Of a DNA stretch of 64,000 nucleotides, positions 21,023 to 30,064 are shown piece by piece. Made by a program: the position numbers and the translations under genes. The stretch's first letter is position 1, and the number at the start of each line of letters is the position of its first letter. The notes beneath the pieces were generated by a model, which saw nothing but the letters and a program-made list of their open reading frames with translations, had not been told where the DNA came from and ran no database searches. The DNA is from Mycobacterium colombiense (lineage in GTDB: Bacteria; Actinomycetota; Actinomycetes; Mycobacteriales; Mycobacteriaceae), in the NCBI RefSeq assembly GCF_001665835.1, contig NZ_LZSX01000072.1, forward strand, positions 1 to 64,000, written 5' to 3'.

Positions 21023-22801
21023 TTAAGGGCGCTTGCCCTCGGCCACCTCGTCGGGGTACTCGTCGTAGTAGGGCACGTAGCCCTCGTCGCGCCCGGCCAG
21101 AACGTACAGCGGGTCCTCCACGTCCGAGCCGTAGGCCTGATCGCGCAGCTCCACCTTGCGGCTCTTGAACGTCGTGGTCTGCTCGATGGAGTCCACCACC
21201 CGCACGAACAGCGGCAGCGCGTAGACGGGCAGCTGGTCGTACACGGAGCGGGCCAGCGACTGCCCGTCGAACTCGGCGCCGCCGCGCAGCTTGACCGCGG
21301 CCATCCCGGCGCGGCCGCCGGTGCGCGGCACCTCGACCCCGAATACCGTGCAGTCCTCGACGGAGTCGTCGGACGCCAGCGCCGCCTCGACCTGCGTGGT
21401 GGCCACATTCTCGCCCTTCCACCGGAAGGTGTCGCCGAGCCGGTCGACGAACGCGGCGTGCCCCATGCCCTGCGGGCTCATCACGTCACCGGTGTTGAAC
21501 CAGCAGTCGCCCTCACGAAAGGCGTTGCGCACCAACTTCTTTTCGCTCGACTCCTTGTCGGTGTAGCCGTCGAACGGCTGCAGCCGGTTGACCGGGCTGA
21601 GCAACAACCCGGGCTCGCCGGCCGGCACGCGGCGGACCCGCCCGTTGTCGTCCCGCAGCGGAGCGCCGGTGTCGGGGTCGTACTCGACGTAGGCCAGCGG
21701 CATCGGGAAGACGCCGGTGGAGCGGGGCACGTTGAAGATGTTGATGAACGCCGCGTTGCCTTCGCTGGAGGCATAGAACTCGCAGACGCGGGCGATGCCG
21801 AATCGCTTGGTGAACTCGTCCCAGATCTCCGGGCGCAGCCCGTTTCCGGCGATCAACCGCACCTTGTGTGCGCGGTCGGTCGGCTTGGCCGGCTGGTTGA
21901 GCAGGTACCGGCACACCTCGCCGATGTAGATGAACGCGGTCGCATCGTTGGCGATCACCTCGTCCCAGAACTTCGACGCCGAGAACGACTTGCCCAGCGC
22001 CAGCGTCGCCCCCGAGTTGATCACCGACGACAGCGCCACCGTCAGCGCGTTGTTGTGGTACAGCGGCAGGCAGCAGTACAGCGTGTCGGAGCTCTTGAGC
22101 CGCAACCCGATCCCGCCGAACGCCGCGAGCGCCTTGAGCCACCGCAGGTGCGTCATGACGCTCGCCTTCGGGAATCCCGTTGTGCCCGAGGTGAAGATGT
22201 AGAACGCGGTGTCCCTGGCGTGCACGGCCGACGCCGAGGCGGGGTTGGTGGCCGGCGCACTCACCGCGAACCGCTCCAGGTCCTCGACGGTCAGCGTCTG
22301 CGTGCTGCCCGAGCCGCCGCACTCGGCCACGGCGCTGACCAGATCGGCCTCGGCGATGAGCACCTTGGCATCCAGCAGGCCGAGGCTGTGCGCGAGCACC
22401 TCGCCGCGCTGGTGGTAGTTGAGCATGCCGGCGACCGCGCCGCATTTGACCGCGGCCAGCATGGCCAGCACGGTGTTGGGCGAGTTGCGCAGCATGATGG
22501 CGACGACGTCGCCCTGGCCGACGCCGCGCGCGGCCAGCACGGCGGCGTACCTGTTGGCGGCCGCGTTGGCGTCGCGGTAGGTCAGTTGCTGATCGCCCAT
22601 GCGCAGGAAGATCCGGTCGCCGTAGCGGGCGGCCCGCTCCTGGAACACCGTGCCGATCGATTTCTTGGAGCCCGGCTGGGCCAGCAACCCGGTCATCGCG
22701 CCGCGCACGATCACCGGCAGGTCGGCCAGCACGGCCGGCGCCCGAAATGCGATGTCGGTCAGTTTGACCGCCGTGCGCGCTCCCCCGTCACGATCGGACA
22801 C
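21023..22801 (-). CDS. fadD6: Long/very-long-chain fatty-acid-CoA ligase FadD6
   Basis: 592 residues from a GTG with GAGGGG six bases upstream. The ANL adenylation signature IFTSGTTGFPKA, followed by QGMGHAAFVDRLGDTFRWKGENV, marks the FATP/VLACS type of acyl-CoA synthetase. It activates fatty acids to CoA thioesters via acyl-AMP and is probably membrane-associated. It matches Rv1206 (597 residues) over its whole length. Longer upstream in-frame sequence is not conserved. Confidence 0.94.
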   Translation of the reverse strand: MSDRDGGARTAVKLTDIAFRAPAVLADLPVIVRGAMTGLLAQPGSKKSIGTVFQERAARYGDRIFLRMGDQQLTYRDANAAANRYAAVLAARGVGQGDVVAIMLRNSPNTVLAMLAAVKCGAVAGMLNYHQRGEVLAHSLGLLDAKVLIAEADLVSAVAECGGSGSTQTLTVEDLERFAVSAPATNPASASAVHARDTAFYIFTSGTTGFPKASVMTHLRWLKALAAFGGIGLRLKSSDTLYCCLPLYHNNALTVALSSVINSGATLALGKSFSASKFWDEVIANDATAFIYIGEVCRYLLNQPAKPTDRAHKVRLIAGNGLRPEIWDEFTKRFGIARVCEFYASSEGNAAFINIFNVPRSTGVFPMPLAYVEYDPDTGAPLRDDNGRVRRVPAGEPGLLLSPVNRLQPFDGYTDKESSEKKLVRNAFREGDCWFNTGDVMSPQGMGHAAFVDRLGDTFRWKGENVATTQVEAALASDDSVEDCTVFGVEVPRTGGRAGMAAVKLRGGAEFDGQSLARSVYDQLPVYALPLFVRVVDSIEQTTTFKSRKVELRDQAYGSDVEDPLYVLAGRDEGYVPYYDEYPDEVAEGKRP

Positions 22802-22875
22802 GTAATCCCCTCGATTCGTTTCCAAAGTCAAGCTCGGCGGACAGCCTAGTAGGAGTGGCAAACCCGTCGGCGACC

Positions 22876-23439
22876 TCAGCCGGGTGCGCACGCTTCCAGC
22901 GCCGCACTCACCTTGTCGACCAGCACCAACCGGTCCATCGCCACCTGGGAGATGTAACCGCTGTCCAGCAGTCCGCACAACCAGATCCACAGCCCTTCGT
23001 AGTGACCGAAGGGATCCAGCAACACGATGGGTTTGTCGTGCAGACCGAGGAAGGCCGTCGTCCATGCGTCAAGCAACTCGTCGAGGGTGCCGAGGCCACC
23101 CGGCAGCACGACGAACGCGTCGGCGCGGTCTTCCATGAGCTGCTTGCGCTCGTGCATGGTGTCGCTGACGATCAGCTCGTCGGCGTCCGCGTCGGCAACC
23201 TCGCGGCGCATCAGGATCTTGGGGATGACGCCGACGGTCCGGCCGCCGCGGGCGCGAGCCGCGCTCGCCACCGCGCCCATCGCCGACACCCGGCCCCCAC
23301 CCCACACCAGTGTCCAGCCGCGCTCGGCGATCGCCTCGCCGAGTTCCGCAGCGACGCCGAGCAATTCGGGATGCTGCGGCCCGGATGCGCAAAACACACA
23401 CACCGACCACTCGCCTGATGAACCGCGTTGGCCGGGCAT
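22876..23439 (-). CDS. LOG-family cytokinin-type phosphoribohydrolase
   Basis: A 187-residue protein with the LOG signature PGGLGTLDELLDAWT and the Rossmann motif TLVWGGG. LOG proteins release free adenine-type cytokinins from nucleoside 5'-monophosphates. H37Rv encodes Rv1205 of equal length, known for producing cytokinins and as a proteasome substrate. The ATG at 23439 gives exactly the family length. It is divergent from the AAA protein gene. Confidence 0.92.
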   Translation of the reverse strand: MPGQRGSSGEWSVCVFCASGPQHPELLGVAAELGEAIAERGWTLVWGGGRVSAMGAVASAARARGGRTVGVIPKILMRREVADADADELIVSDTMHERKQLMEDRADAFVVLPGGLGTLDELLDAWTTAFLGLHDKPIVLLDPFGHYEGLWIWLCGLLDSGYISQVAMDRLVLVDKVSAALEACAPG

Positions 23440-23515
23440 ATCCGCCAAAGGTAGACCAACGGCATACGGCCCGTCATATCTGGGGCTTTCGCCCTGCGGC
23501 CCCGCTCTCGCACCA

Positions 23516-23521
23516 TAAAAT
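23516..23521 (+). promoter_or_regulatory. -10 element TAAAAT placed for a leaderless transcript
   Basis: TAAAAT ends 6 bases before the GTG at 23528, so transcription would start on the start codon. No convincing -35 box is visible. Confidence 0.45.
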
Positions 23522-23527
23522 TCGGCA

Positions 23528-25654
23528 GTGCCGATTCGATGGAACGTCCCCCAGCATGCGACGGCCTCAGAGCGGCTCGATGCGGCGCTGGCCGACGGCG
23601 CGCGGGGGGCGGTGGTGCTGGGACCCGACGGCGTCGGCAAATCCACGCTGGCGAGGATGGCGGCGGAGCGGTTCGCCGACCGGCACCCGAACACGCTCGT
23701 CCGCTGGGTCACCGGCACCCCGACCGAACGCGCCGTCCCGTTCGGGGCGTTCAGCCATCTGGTGCAGATCGCCGACCTCGGCAAGCCGGCCGCACTGTTG
23801 CGGGCCGCCCGGGCATCGCTGGGCGGCGACAACCTCCTGCTGATCGTCGACGATGCCCAACACCTGGACGTGCTGTCGGCCACGCTGGTCTACCAGCTGG
23901 CGCGCGACGGCGCGGGACGGCTCATCGTCACCGCGCAAGCCGACTCCGCCCCCGAGGCGATCGCGGCGCTGTGGAGCGACGGCCTGCTCACCCGGATCGA
24001 CATCGAGCCGCCCGGCGGGGCGACCGCGCCGGCGGAGATCAACACGTTCCTCGCCGAGCTCCCCACGGCGGCGCGGTCGGTGCTGGAGTATCTCGCCGTC
24101 GCCGAGCCGCTCTCGGTCGCCGACCTGACCGCGCTCGCCGGCGACGGCGCGGTGGCCGAGGCGGTGACGTGGGGCGCCGCCGAGACCCGGGAGCGGGGTG
24201 GGTCGTCGGACGACCCGGTCGTCTATACGGCCCACCCGCTGTTCGCCGAGCGGACGCGGGCCGCGCTCGACCCCGAAGACGCCCGGCAACGACGCACCGA
24301 CCTGGTCGGGCTGCTGTCGCAGCGGCCGTCCGAGCACCTCAGTGACCGGTTGCGGCTGGTGTCGCTGGCGCTGGACAGCGACGCTCCCCCGCGGGTCGCC
24401 GACGTCGTCGCCGCCGCCCAGCAGGCGCTCCGGCTGGGCGACCTGGCCCTGGGCGAACGGCTGGCCCGGTCGGCACTGCAGCGGTCCGGCGGGCTGGCGG
24501 CGCGGCTGGCGCTGGCGCACGCCCTGGCGTGGCGGGGCCGCGGCCGGGAGGCCGATTCGGTGCTGGCCGACGTCGACTCCACCGCGTTGACCGAAGCGGC
24601 GCTGATGGACTGGGCCCTGCTGCGGGCGGCGAACCAGTTCTGGATGCTGAGCGAACCCGAGCGCGCCACCGCGTTCCTGCGGACCGTGCGCGGTCGGGTC
24701 ACCGATACCGGGCCGCGGACCACCCTGGACGCGCTGAGCGCGACCTTCGCGATGAACGCGGGCAACGTCGGGCACGCCATGAAGGTTGCCGGCGACGTCC
24801 TCGCATCGCCGGCGGCCGACGACCAGGCGGTGGCCTGGGCCGCCAGCGCCGGCGCATTGTGCGCGGCGCGCGAGGGCCGCTTCGAGAACGTCGAGCCGCT
24901 GGCGCAGCGCGCCCTGGCCGCCGAACACCCCGGGCTGCTGCGCTTCACCATCGGGCTGGGTCAGACCACCGCGCTGTTGATGGCCGGCCAACCCGACCAA
25001 GCCCGCCGGCTCGCTCAGCAGTTCACCGACTTCGCCGAGCTGCAACAGCCGGGCCGCGCCATCGGCGAGGTGCTGCTGGCCCATGTGCTGATCGCCGGCG
25101 GTGAATTCGCCTCTGCGGCAGCATTATTGGCTCCGGCGGCCGCCACCCTGGAGCGCACCGGTTACTCGTGGGGTCCGCTGTCGCTGACGCTGCTGGCCAC
25201 CGCGCTGGCCCAGCAGGGCGACACCGCCGCCGCGGCAAAGGCGTTGAGCAGGGCCGAATCCCGGCACGGCACCAAGTCGGCGCTGTTCGCGCCCGAGCTC
25301 GGGGTGGCGCGGGCGTGGCGGCTGGCCCTGGTGCGCGACACGCACGGGGCGGTGGCCGCCGCGCGCGACGCCGCCCGGATGGCCGAACGCGGCGGCCAGC
25401 GGGGCGTGGCGGTGCGCGTCTGGCACGAGGCCGTGCGGCTCGGCGACACCCGGGCCGCCGAGCCCCTGGCCCGGCTCTGCGCCGAGATCGACTGCGTCGC
25501 AGGAAGAATCGCGCTAACCCATGCCCGTGCGCTGGCCGCCGGCGATGACGCGGGTCTGCGGGCGGTGTCGGACGAGCTGACCTCGATCGGCATGCATGCG
25601 GCCGCCGCCGACGCCGCCGCGCAGGCGCAGCGGTGCGGGGCCGGGACGGCTTAG
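23528..25654 (+). CDS. Large AAA/STAND-type ATPase, LuxR-regulator-like without DNA-binding domain
   Basis: A 708-residue protein. The N-terminal P-loop ATPase has Walker [10 protein letters not shown] (about 36-44) and Walker [10 protein letters not shown]. Some 500 residues of Ala/Leu-rich TPR-like helices follow. The architecture resembles MalT/LuxR-LAL regulators, but the C-terminus ends in Ala-rich helices with no LuxR helix-turn-helix. It is longer than my recollection of Rv1204c (562). It converges on dapE with overlapping stop codons. Partners and targets are unknown. Confidence 0.8.
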   Translation: MPIRWNVPQHATASERLDAALADGARGAVVLGPDGVGKSTLARMAAERFADRHPNTLVRWVTGTPTERAVPFGAFSHLVQIADLGKPAALLRAARASLGGDNLLLIVDDAQHLDVLSATLVYQLARDGAGRLIVTAQADSAPEAIAALWSDGLLTRIDIEPPGGATAPAEINTFLAELPTAARSVLEYLAVAEPLSVADLTALAGDGAVAEAVTWGAAETRERGGSSDDPVVYTAHPLFAERTRAALDPEDARQRRTDLVGLLSQRPSEHLSDRLRLVSLALDSDAPPRVADVVAAAQQALRLGDLALGERLARSALQRSGGLAARLALAHALAWRGRGREADSVLADVDSTALTEAALMDWALLRAANQFWMLSEPERATAFLRTVRGRVTDTGPRTTLDALSATFAMNAGNVGHAMKVAGDVLASPAADDQAVAWAASAGALCAAREGRFENVEPLAQRALAAEHPGLLRFTIGLGQTTALLMAGQPDQARRLAQQFTDFAELQQPGRAIGEVLLAHVLIAGGEFASAAALLAPAAATLERTGYSWGPLSLTLLATALAQQGDTAAAAKALSRAESRHGTKSALFAPELGVARAWRLALVRDTHGAVAAARDAARMAERGGQRGVAVRVWHEAVRLGDTRAAEPLARLCAEIDCVAGRIALTHARALAAGDDAGLRAVSDELTSIGMHAAAADAAAQAQRCGAGTA

Positions 25655-26715
25655 CCGCTCAGGTAACCGCGCAGCACGTCCACCGCGGCGGTGATGTCGG
25701 CGACCGCGACCCGCTCGTCGCGCTTGTGCGCCAGATTGGGGTCACCCGGCCCGAAGTTGACCGCCGGTATGCCCAGCGCGGCGAACCGTGCCACGTCGGT
25801 CCAGCCGTACTTGGCCCGGACGTTGCCGCCGGCCGCCTCGACCAGGGCCTTGGCGGCGGGCTGGGACAGCCCGGGCAGCGCGCCGGCCGCCGCGTCGGTC
25901 TGTTCGATGTGCACGTCGAGTCCGGCGAGCACATCATGCACGTGTTGCAGCGCCTCGGGCAGCGACCGGTCGGGGGCGAAACGGAAGTTGACCGTCACCG
26001 CGGCCGCGTCGGGAATGACGTTGCCCGCCACGCCGCCGTCGATGCGCACGGCGGACAGGCCCTCACGGTAGACGCAGCCGTCGATGTCGACGCTGCGCGC
26101 CTGGTACCCGGCCAGCCGCTCCAGCACGGCACCGAGCTTGTGAATCGCGTTGTCGCCCAACCAGGATCGCGCCGAATGCGCACGGGTCCCGCTGGCGCTG
26201 ACCACCACGCGCAGGGTGCCCTGGCAGCCGGCCTCGATGTAGCCGCCGGTGGGCTCGCCCAGAATGGCCACGTCGGCGGCCAGCCAGTTCGGCAGCTCGC
26301 GTTCGATGCGGCCCAATCCGTTTGCCGCGGCGTCGATTTCCTCGCAGTCGTACATCACCAGCGTGAGGTCGTGCACGGGGTCGGCGACGGTCGCGGCGAG
26401 GTGCAGAAAGACCGCGTCCCCGGATTTCATGTCCGCCGTGCCGCAGCCGTACAGGTCGCCGCCCTCGCGGCGGCTGGGCAGGTTTCCGGCCACCGGCACG
26501 GTGTCCAGGTGCCCGGCCAGCAGGACCCGCGACGGCCGCCGGTGGTTGGTGCGTGCCAGCACGGCGTTGCCGTTGCGAACGATCTCGAACCCGGTGGTCT
26601 CGGCGCGCAGCGCGGACTCGACCTCGTCGGCCAGCCGCGCTTCGTCCCTTGATTCACTGGGGATGTCGACCAGCGCGGCGGTCAGCGCGATCGGATCCCC
26701 GCGTAAGTCCAGCAC
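25651..26715 (-). CDS. dapE: Succinyl-diaminopimelate desuccinylase
   Basis: A 354-residue M20-family metallohydrolase, the same length as Rv1202. Zinc-ligand motifs are [20 protein letters not shown] and YDCEEID, then EPTGG. It hydrolyses N-succinyl-LL-diaminopimelate in the lysine/peptidoglycan pathway. The GTG at 26715 begins the conserved LDLRGDPI segment. An open frame of about 220 codons upstream is not part of the protein. Its stop overlaps that of the convergent AAA gene. Confidence 0.95.
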   Translation of the reverse strand: MLDLRGDPIALTAALVDIPSESRDEARLADEVESALRAETTGFEIVRNGNAVLARTNHRRPSRVLLAGHLDTVPVAGNLPSRREGGDLYGCGTADMKSGDAVFLHLAATVADPVHDLTLVMYDCEEIDAAANGLGRIERELPNWLAADVAILGEPTGGYIEAGCQGTLRVVVSASGTRAHSARSWLGDNAIHKLGAVLERLAGYQARSVDIDGCVYREGLSAVRIDGGVAGNVIPDAAAVTVNFRFAPDRSLPEALQHVHDVLAGLDVHIEQTDAAAGALPGLSQPAAKALVEAAGGNVRAKYGWTDVARFAALGIPAVNFGPGDPNLAHKRDERVAVADITAAVDVLRGYLSG

Positions 26716-26749
26716 GGTCCAACGATAGCGAGTGGCCAAGCGCGGCGAA

Positions 26750-26762
26750 CCGCGGAACGCGG
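26750..26762. terminator. Short hairpin after the PPE gene
   Basis: CCGCG and CGCGG flank GAA, directly beyond the PPE stop and before the dapE start. It is a weak candidate for 3'-end formation. Confidence 0.3.
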
Positions 26763-26768
26763 CGTGGC

Positions 26769-27931
26769 CTAGACGAGCAACCGCGTGGGCATCACCTTGG
26801 GTTTGACGCCGTAGCGCGGCCCCATGCCGTAGCCGCCGCCCCGCCCTGCCGACGCGACCGCCGGCATGCCGGACGCCCACGTGGTGTGCGGGTCTTCGAC
26901 AGGGGCGGTCCACCCCGTGCCCGCGACGGTCGCGGCGGGAACCCGGGGGGTGGCCGCCGACCACGCGGCGGGCGTCGACAGTCCGCCGACCGGGGCCGCC
27001 GAGCCCACGCTCGCCAGCACCGGGGCGGCGCCCACGCCCGCGGTGCTGACCGGGGCAGCCGCGGCCACCAGGGCGCCACCGCCGGCCGCGCCTCCCACAC
27101 TGCCGGCCACGCTGCCGGAAGCCGCGACGTCCAGGGTGTGGTTGTACAGGATGTTGGACACGATGGTGTTGAACACATTCCAGGACACCACGTCGAAACC
27201 CGCGTTGCCGACGTTGGACACCACGGGGTCGCCGAGCACGGTGTCCAATGCGGTCCCCGCCGCGCTCGCCCCTGGCAATGCGGCGGGCGCGGCGGCCGGC
27301 GCGGCGAACGACTGCACGGCGTTGGGCACGTTGGAGACGACCCCCCGCAGCCCACTCGTCTGCGCGGCCGTGGCCGCGTCTGCACGCCCAGCCCACCCGG
27401 ACTGTTGGTGGGCGCCGGTGACGTCAACGGGCTCAGCCGGGCCGCGGCGGCGGACGACGCGGCGTAGCCATACATCGCCGCGGCGTCCTGGGCCCACATC
27501 TCGCCGTACTGCGCCTCGGTGGCCGCGATGGCCGCGGTGTTCTGGCCCAGGACGTTCGTCGCGACCAGAGACGCGAGCTGGGCCCGGTTGGCTGCGACCA
27601 GTGGCGGCGGCACCGTCATCGCGAAGGCCGCCTCGTAGGCGGCCGCCGACGCCATGGCCTGAGAGGCCGCCTGTTGCAGCTGGGCCGCGGTGGTGTGCAT
27701 CCACATCACGTACGGCTGGACGGCGGTGACCATCGCGACCGAGGACGGACCCATCCACTCCTCGCCGGTCAGATTCGAAATCGCCGACTGGCTGGCCGCG
27801 GCGGTGGTACTCAGTTCGTCGGCCAGGGCGCTGAACGCCGCCGCGGCGGCCATCATCGGCGCGGCCCCGGCGCCGGTGTACATGCGCAGGGAGTTGACCT
27901 CTGGGGGCAGTGCTCCGAAGTCGAAAGTCAT
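26769..27931 (-). pseudogene. PPE family gene, SVP-type, with a frameshift
   Basis: The ATG at 27931 opens a typical PPE domain: [29 protein letters not shown], and [21 protein letters not shown] near residue 150. After [14 protein letters not shown] (about 27385) the frame drifts into Arg/Pro-rich sequence. The neighbouring frame then carries the authentic PPE continuation: [13 protein letters not shown], the SVP-like motif GGLSTPAAW and the end [15 protein letters not shown]. Restoring the frame needs one added base near 27383-27395. It may be a true pseudogene, a sequencing or assembly error, or a programmed shift. The PE gene lies just upstream, the usual PE/PPE pair order. Confidence 0.8.
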
Positions 27932-27942
27932 TGCGGGACTCC

Positions 27943-27976
27943 TGTTCTCAGTTTTTGGGTGTTCTCAGTTTTTGGG
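27943..27976. repeat. 17-bp perfect tandem repeat between PE and PPE genes
   Basis: TGTTCTCAGTTTTTGGG occurs twice without spacer in the 49-bp gap between the PE stop and the PPE start. The PPE ribosome-binding site (AGGAG on the minus strand) lies just beyond it. It looks like a recent local duplication. Confidence 0.85.
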
Positions 27977-27980
27977 GTTG

Positions 27981-28796
27981 TCAGACGGCAGGTGTGGGCA
28001 TCACGACGGGCTTGACGCCGTAGCGGGGTGCGCCCAGGCCGTAACCCCCGCGCCCGGTGGTGGCCATCGATGGCAGGCCGCCTGGGATGGTGGTCATCGA
28101 CGCGTTGTGGGGTGCGGCGCTGGTGAAGCCCGCCCCCGTCAGCGTCGCGGCGGTGGGAGTCACCGCGGGCACACCGCTCGCGGCCCAACTGGGCGGCACC
28201 GACAGCGCACCGATCGAGGGACCCTGGCCGACGCTCGCCAGCACCGGCGCCCCACCCACGCCCGCGGGGATGGCCGGAGCGGGCGCGCTCGCCGGAGTTG
28301 CCGCACCGACATCACCCGTCAAATTCGGGATCCCGGCCGCGCCGGGGACGGGAGCGAATTGCCCCTCGCCCAAGGTGATGAAGTCCGAGGCGGCGGCGCC
28401 GACGTTCTGCCCCCACTCGATGGTGGTGCCGAGGGCAGCGTCCCCGGGCGGTGGGTCGGCGGCAGCGGCGGCCGGTGCGGCGGCGGGAAGCGCCGCGGCG
28501 CTGGTGGTGACCTTGTTCGCAGCTTCCGTCGTTCCATACGAACCGGCGTTGCTGCCGAGGTTGTTCACCAGTGTCTGGTGAACAGCCTTCGCCTGGGCGC
28601 TGACCTGCTGGTACCACGCGCCGTAGGCCGAGAATTGCGCGGCCTGCAACGCGGACACCTCGTCGGCGGCGGCGGGGGCGATGCTCGTGGTGGGAGCCGC
28701 GGCCGCGGCGTCCTGGGCGGCCATCGAAGAGCCGAGGCCTTCGAGGGTGCTCGCCGCGAGCAGCAGCGCCTCGGGCCGGGTGGTGACAAAGGACAT
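27981..28796 (-). CDS. PE family protein with a PPE-SVP-like C-terminal domain
   Basis: A 271-residue protein. The PE domain (about 1-95) begins SFVTTRPEALLLAASTLEG and contains the conserved FSAYGAWYQQVSAQAKAVH. After an Ala/Pro linker the C-terminal 90 residues carry features normally seen at the end of SVP-subfamily PPE proteins: [24 protein letters not shown] and the tail RYGVKPVVMPTPAV. That tail almost matches the partner PPE ([11 protein letters not shown]). The start is at MSFVTT rather than six codons upstream. Export by an ESX type VII system is expected for PE/PPE pairs. The hybrid architecture is the unusual point. Confidence 0.85.
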   Translation of the reverse strand: MSFVTTRPEALLLAASTLEGLGSSMAAQDAAAAAPTTSIAPAAADEVSALQAAQFSAYGAWYQQVSAQAKAVHQTLVNNLGSNAGSYGTTEAANKVTTSAAALPAAAPAAAAADPPPGDAALGTTIEWGQNVGAAASDFITLGEGQFAPVPGAAGIPNLTGDVGAATPASAPAPAIPAGVGGAPVLASVGQGPSIGALSVPPSWAASGVPAVTPTAATLTGAGFTSAAPHNASMTTIPGGLPSMATTGRGGYGLGAPRYGVKPVVMPTPAV

Positions 28797-29111
28797 GTTC
28801 TTCTCCTCGGGCAATCAGGCGGCCGCAACGGACCGGCGACGAAGGGGCCTGCGACGAGGCCAGAAAACGGCCCCTGGACCCCCGGAAGCTGCGTACCCGA
28901 AACGGTGAAATTCACGCCTTGACCTGCTACGACTGACCAAGCCGAACGCCCGCTGACCCGCAGCACCGGCCCTGGTGTGCCGGATTATGTTGCCCGCGTT
29001 GACCTTTGGATGCCGCAGGGCATGCGCGGCCGGTGCCGCCGCCGCTTCCGCTTGGCGTTCCCTCGCAGGGCGCTCGGATCCGGGCCGGGCCCAGGAAGTA
29101 ACCTGACCGCC
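28797..29111. other. Divergent promoter region between PE and dapD genes
   Basis: This is a 315-bp spacer between divergent genes. It must hold both promoters. No convincing -35/-10 pair, operator or conserved small ORF was recognised; possible upstream extension of dapD to 28977 is not conserved. Confidence 0.5.
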
Positions 29112-30056
29112 GTGACTGGAGCTGCAGGTATCGGGCTGGCAACGCTGGCCGCCGACGGATCGATCCTCGACACGTGGTTTCCCGCACCGGAACTGACCGA
29201 ATCGGGCACCAGCGCGACATCGCGGCTGGCGCTGTCCGACGTTCCTCCGGAGCTGACCGCGCTAATCGGCCGCGACGACGACCGCGGCACCGAGACCGTC
29301 GCCGTACGCACGGTCATCGGCTCACTGGACAACGTGGCCGCCGACGCCTACGACGCCTATCTGCGATTGCATCTGCTCTCGCACCGGCTGGTGGCGCCGC
29401 ATGGGCTGAACGCCGGCGGCTTATTCGGGGTATTGACCAATGTCGTCTGGACTAACCGGGGGCCGTGCGCCGTCGAGGGCTTCGAGGCGGTCCGGGCCCG
29501 GCTACGGCGCCACGGACCGGTGACGGTCTACGGCGTCGACAAGTTCCCGCGCATGGTCGACTACGTGCTGCCGACCGGGGTGCGCATCGCCGACGCCGAC
29601 CGGGTGCGCCTGGGCGCCCACCTGGCCCCGGGCACGACGGTGATGCACGAGGGATTCGTTAACTACAACGCCGGCACGCTGGGGGCGTCGATGGTGGAGG
29701 GACGCATCTCCGCCGGCGTGGTGGTGGGCGACGGCTCCGACATCGGCGGTGGCGCCTCGATCATGGGCACGCTGTCCGGGGGTGGCAGCGAGGTGATCTC
29801 GATCGGCAAGCGCTGCCTGCTCGGCGCCAACGCGGGCCTGGGCATCTCACTTGGCGACGACTGCGTCGTCGAGGCGGGCCTGTATGTCACCGCGGGCACC
29901 AAAGTCATTACGCCCGAAGGCAAAACGCTGAAGGCCCTGGAGCTGTCCGGCGGCAACAACCTGTTATTCCGCCGCAATTCGGTGAGCGGGGCGGTGGAAG
30001 TGGTGGCCCGCGGCGGGCAGGGCATCGCCCTCAACGAGGACCTGCACGCCAACTGA
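29112..30056 (+). CDS. dapD: Tetrahydrodipicolinate N-succinyltransferase
   Basis: 314 residues from the GTG at 29112, where the sequence [15 protein letters not shown] starts as in H37Rv DapD (Rv1201c). The C-terminal half is a left-handed beta helix of hexapeptide repeats ([30 protein letters not shown]). It uses succinyl-CoA in the step whose product is processed by the DapC-type aminotransferase and DapE, both also in this window. It converges on the MFS gene with 8 bp between stops. Confidence 0.94.
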   Translation: MTGAAGIGLATLAADGSILDTWFPAPELTESGTSATSRLALSDVPPELTALIGRDDDRGTETVAVRTVIGSLDNVAADAYDAYLRLHLLSHRLVAPHGLNAGGLFGVLTNVVWTNRGPCAVEGFEAVRARLRRHGPVTVYGVDKFPRMVDYVLPTGVRIADADRVRLGAHLAPGTTVMHEGFVNYNAGTLGASMVEGRISAGVVVGDGSDIGGGASIMGTLSGGGSEVISIGKRCLLGANAGLGISLGDDCVVEAGLYVTAGTKVITPEGKTLKALELSGGNNLLFRRNSVSGAVEVVARGGQGIALNEDLHAN

Positions 30057-30064
30057 GGGTGCGC

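Noticed and set aside
26716-27396. N-terminal extension of dapE by about 220 codons
   Set aside because: It reads through the antisense frame of the PPE gene. The conserved DapE N-terminus begins at the GTG at 26715.
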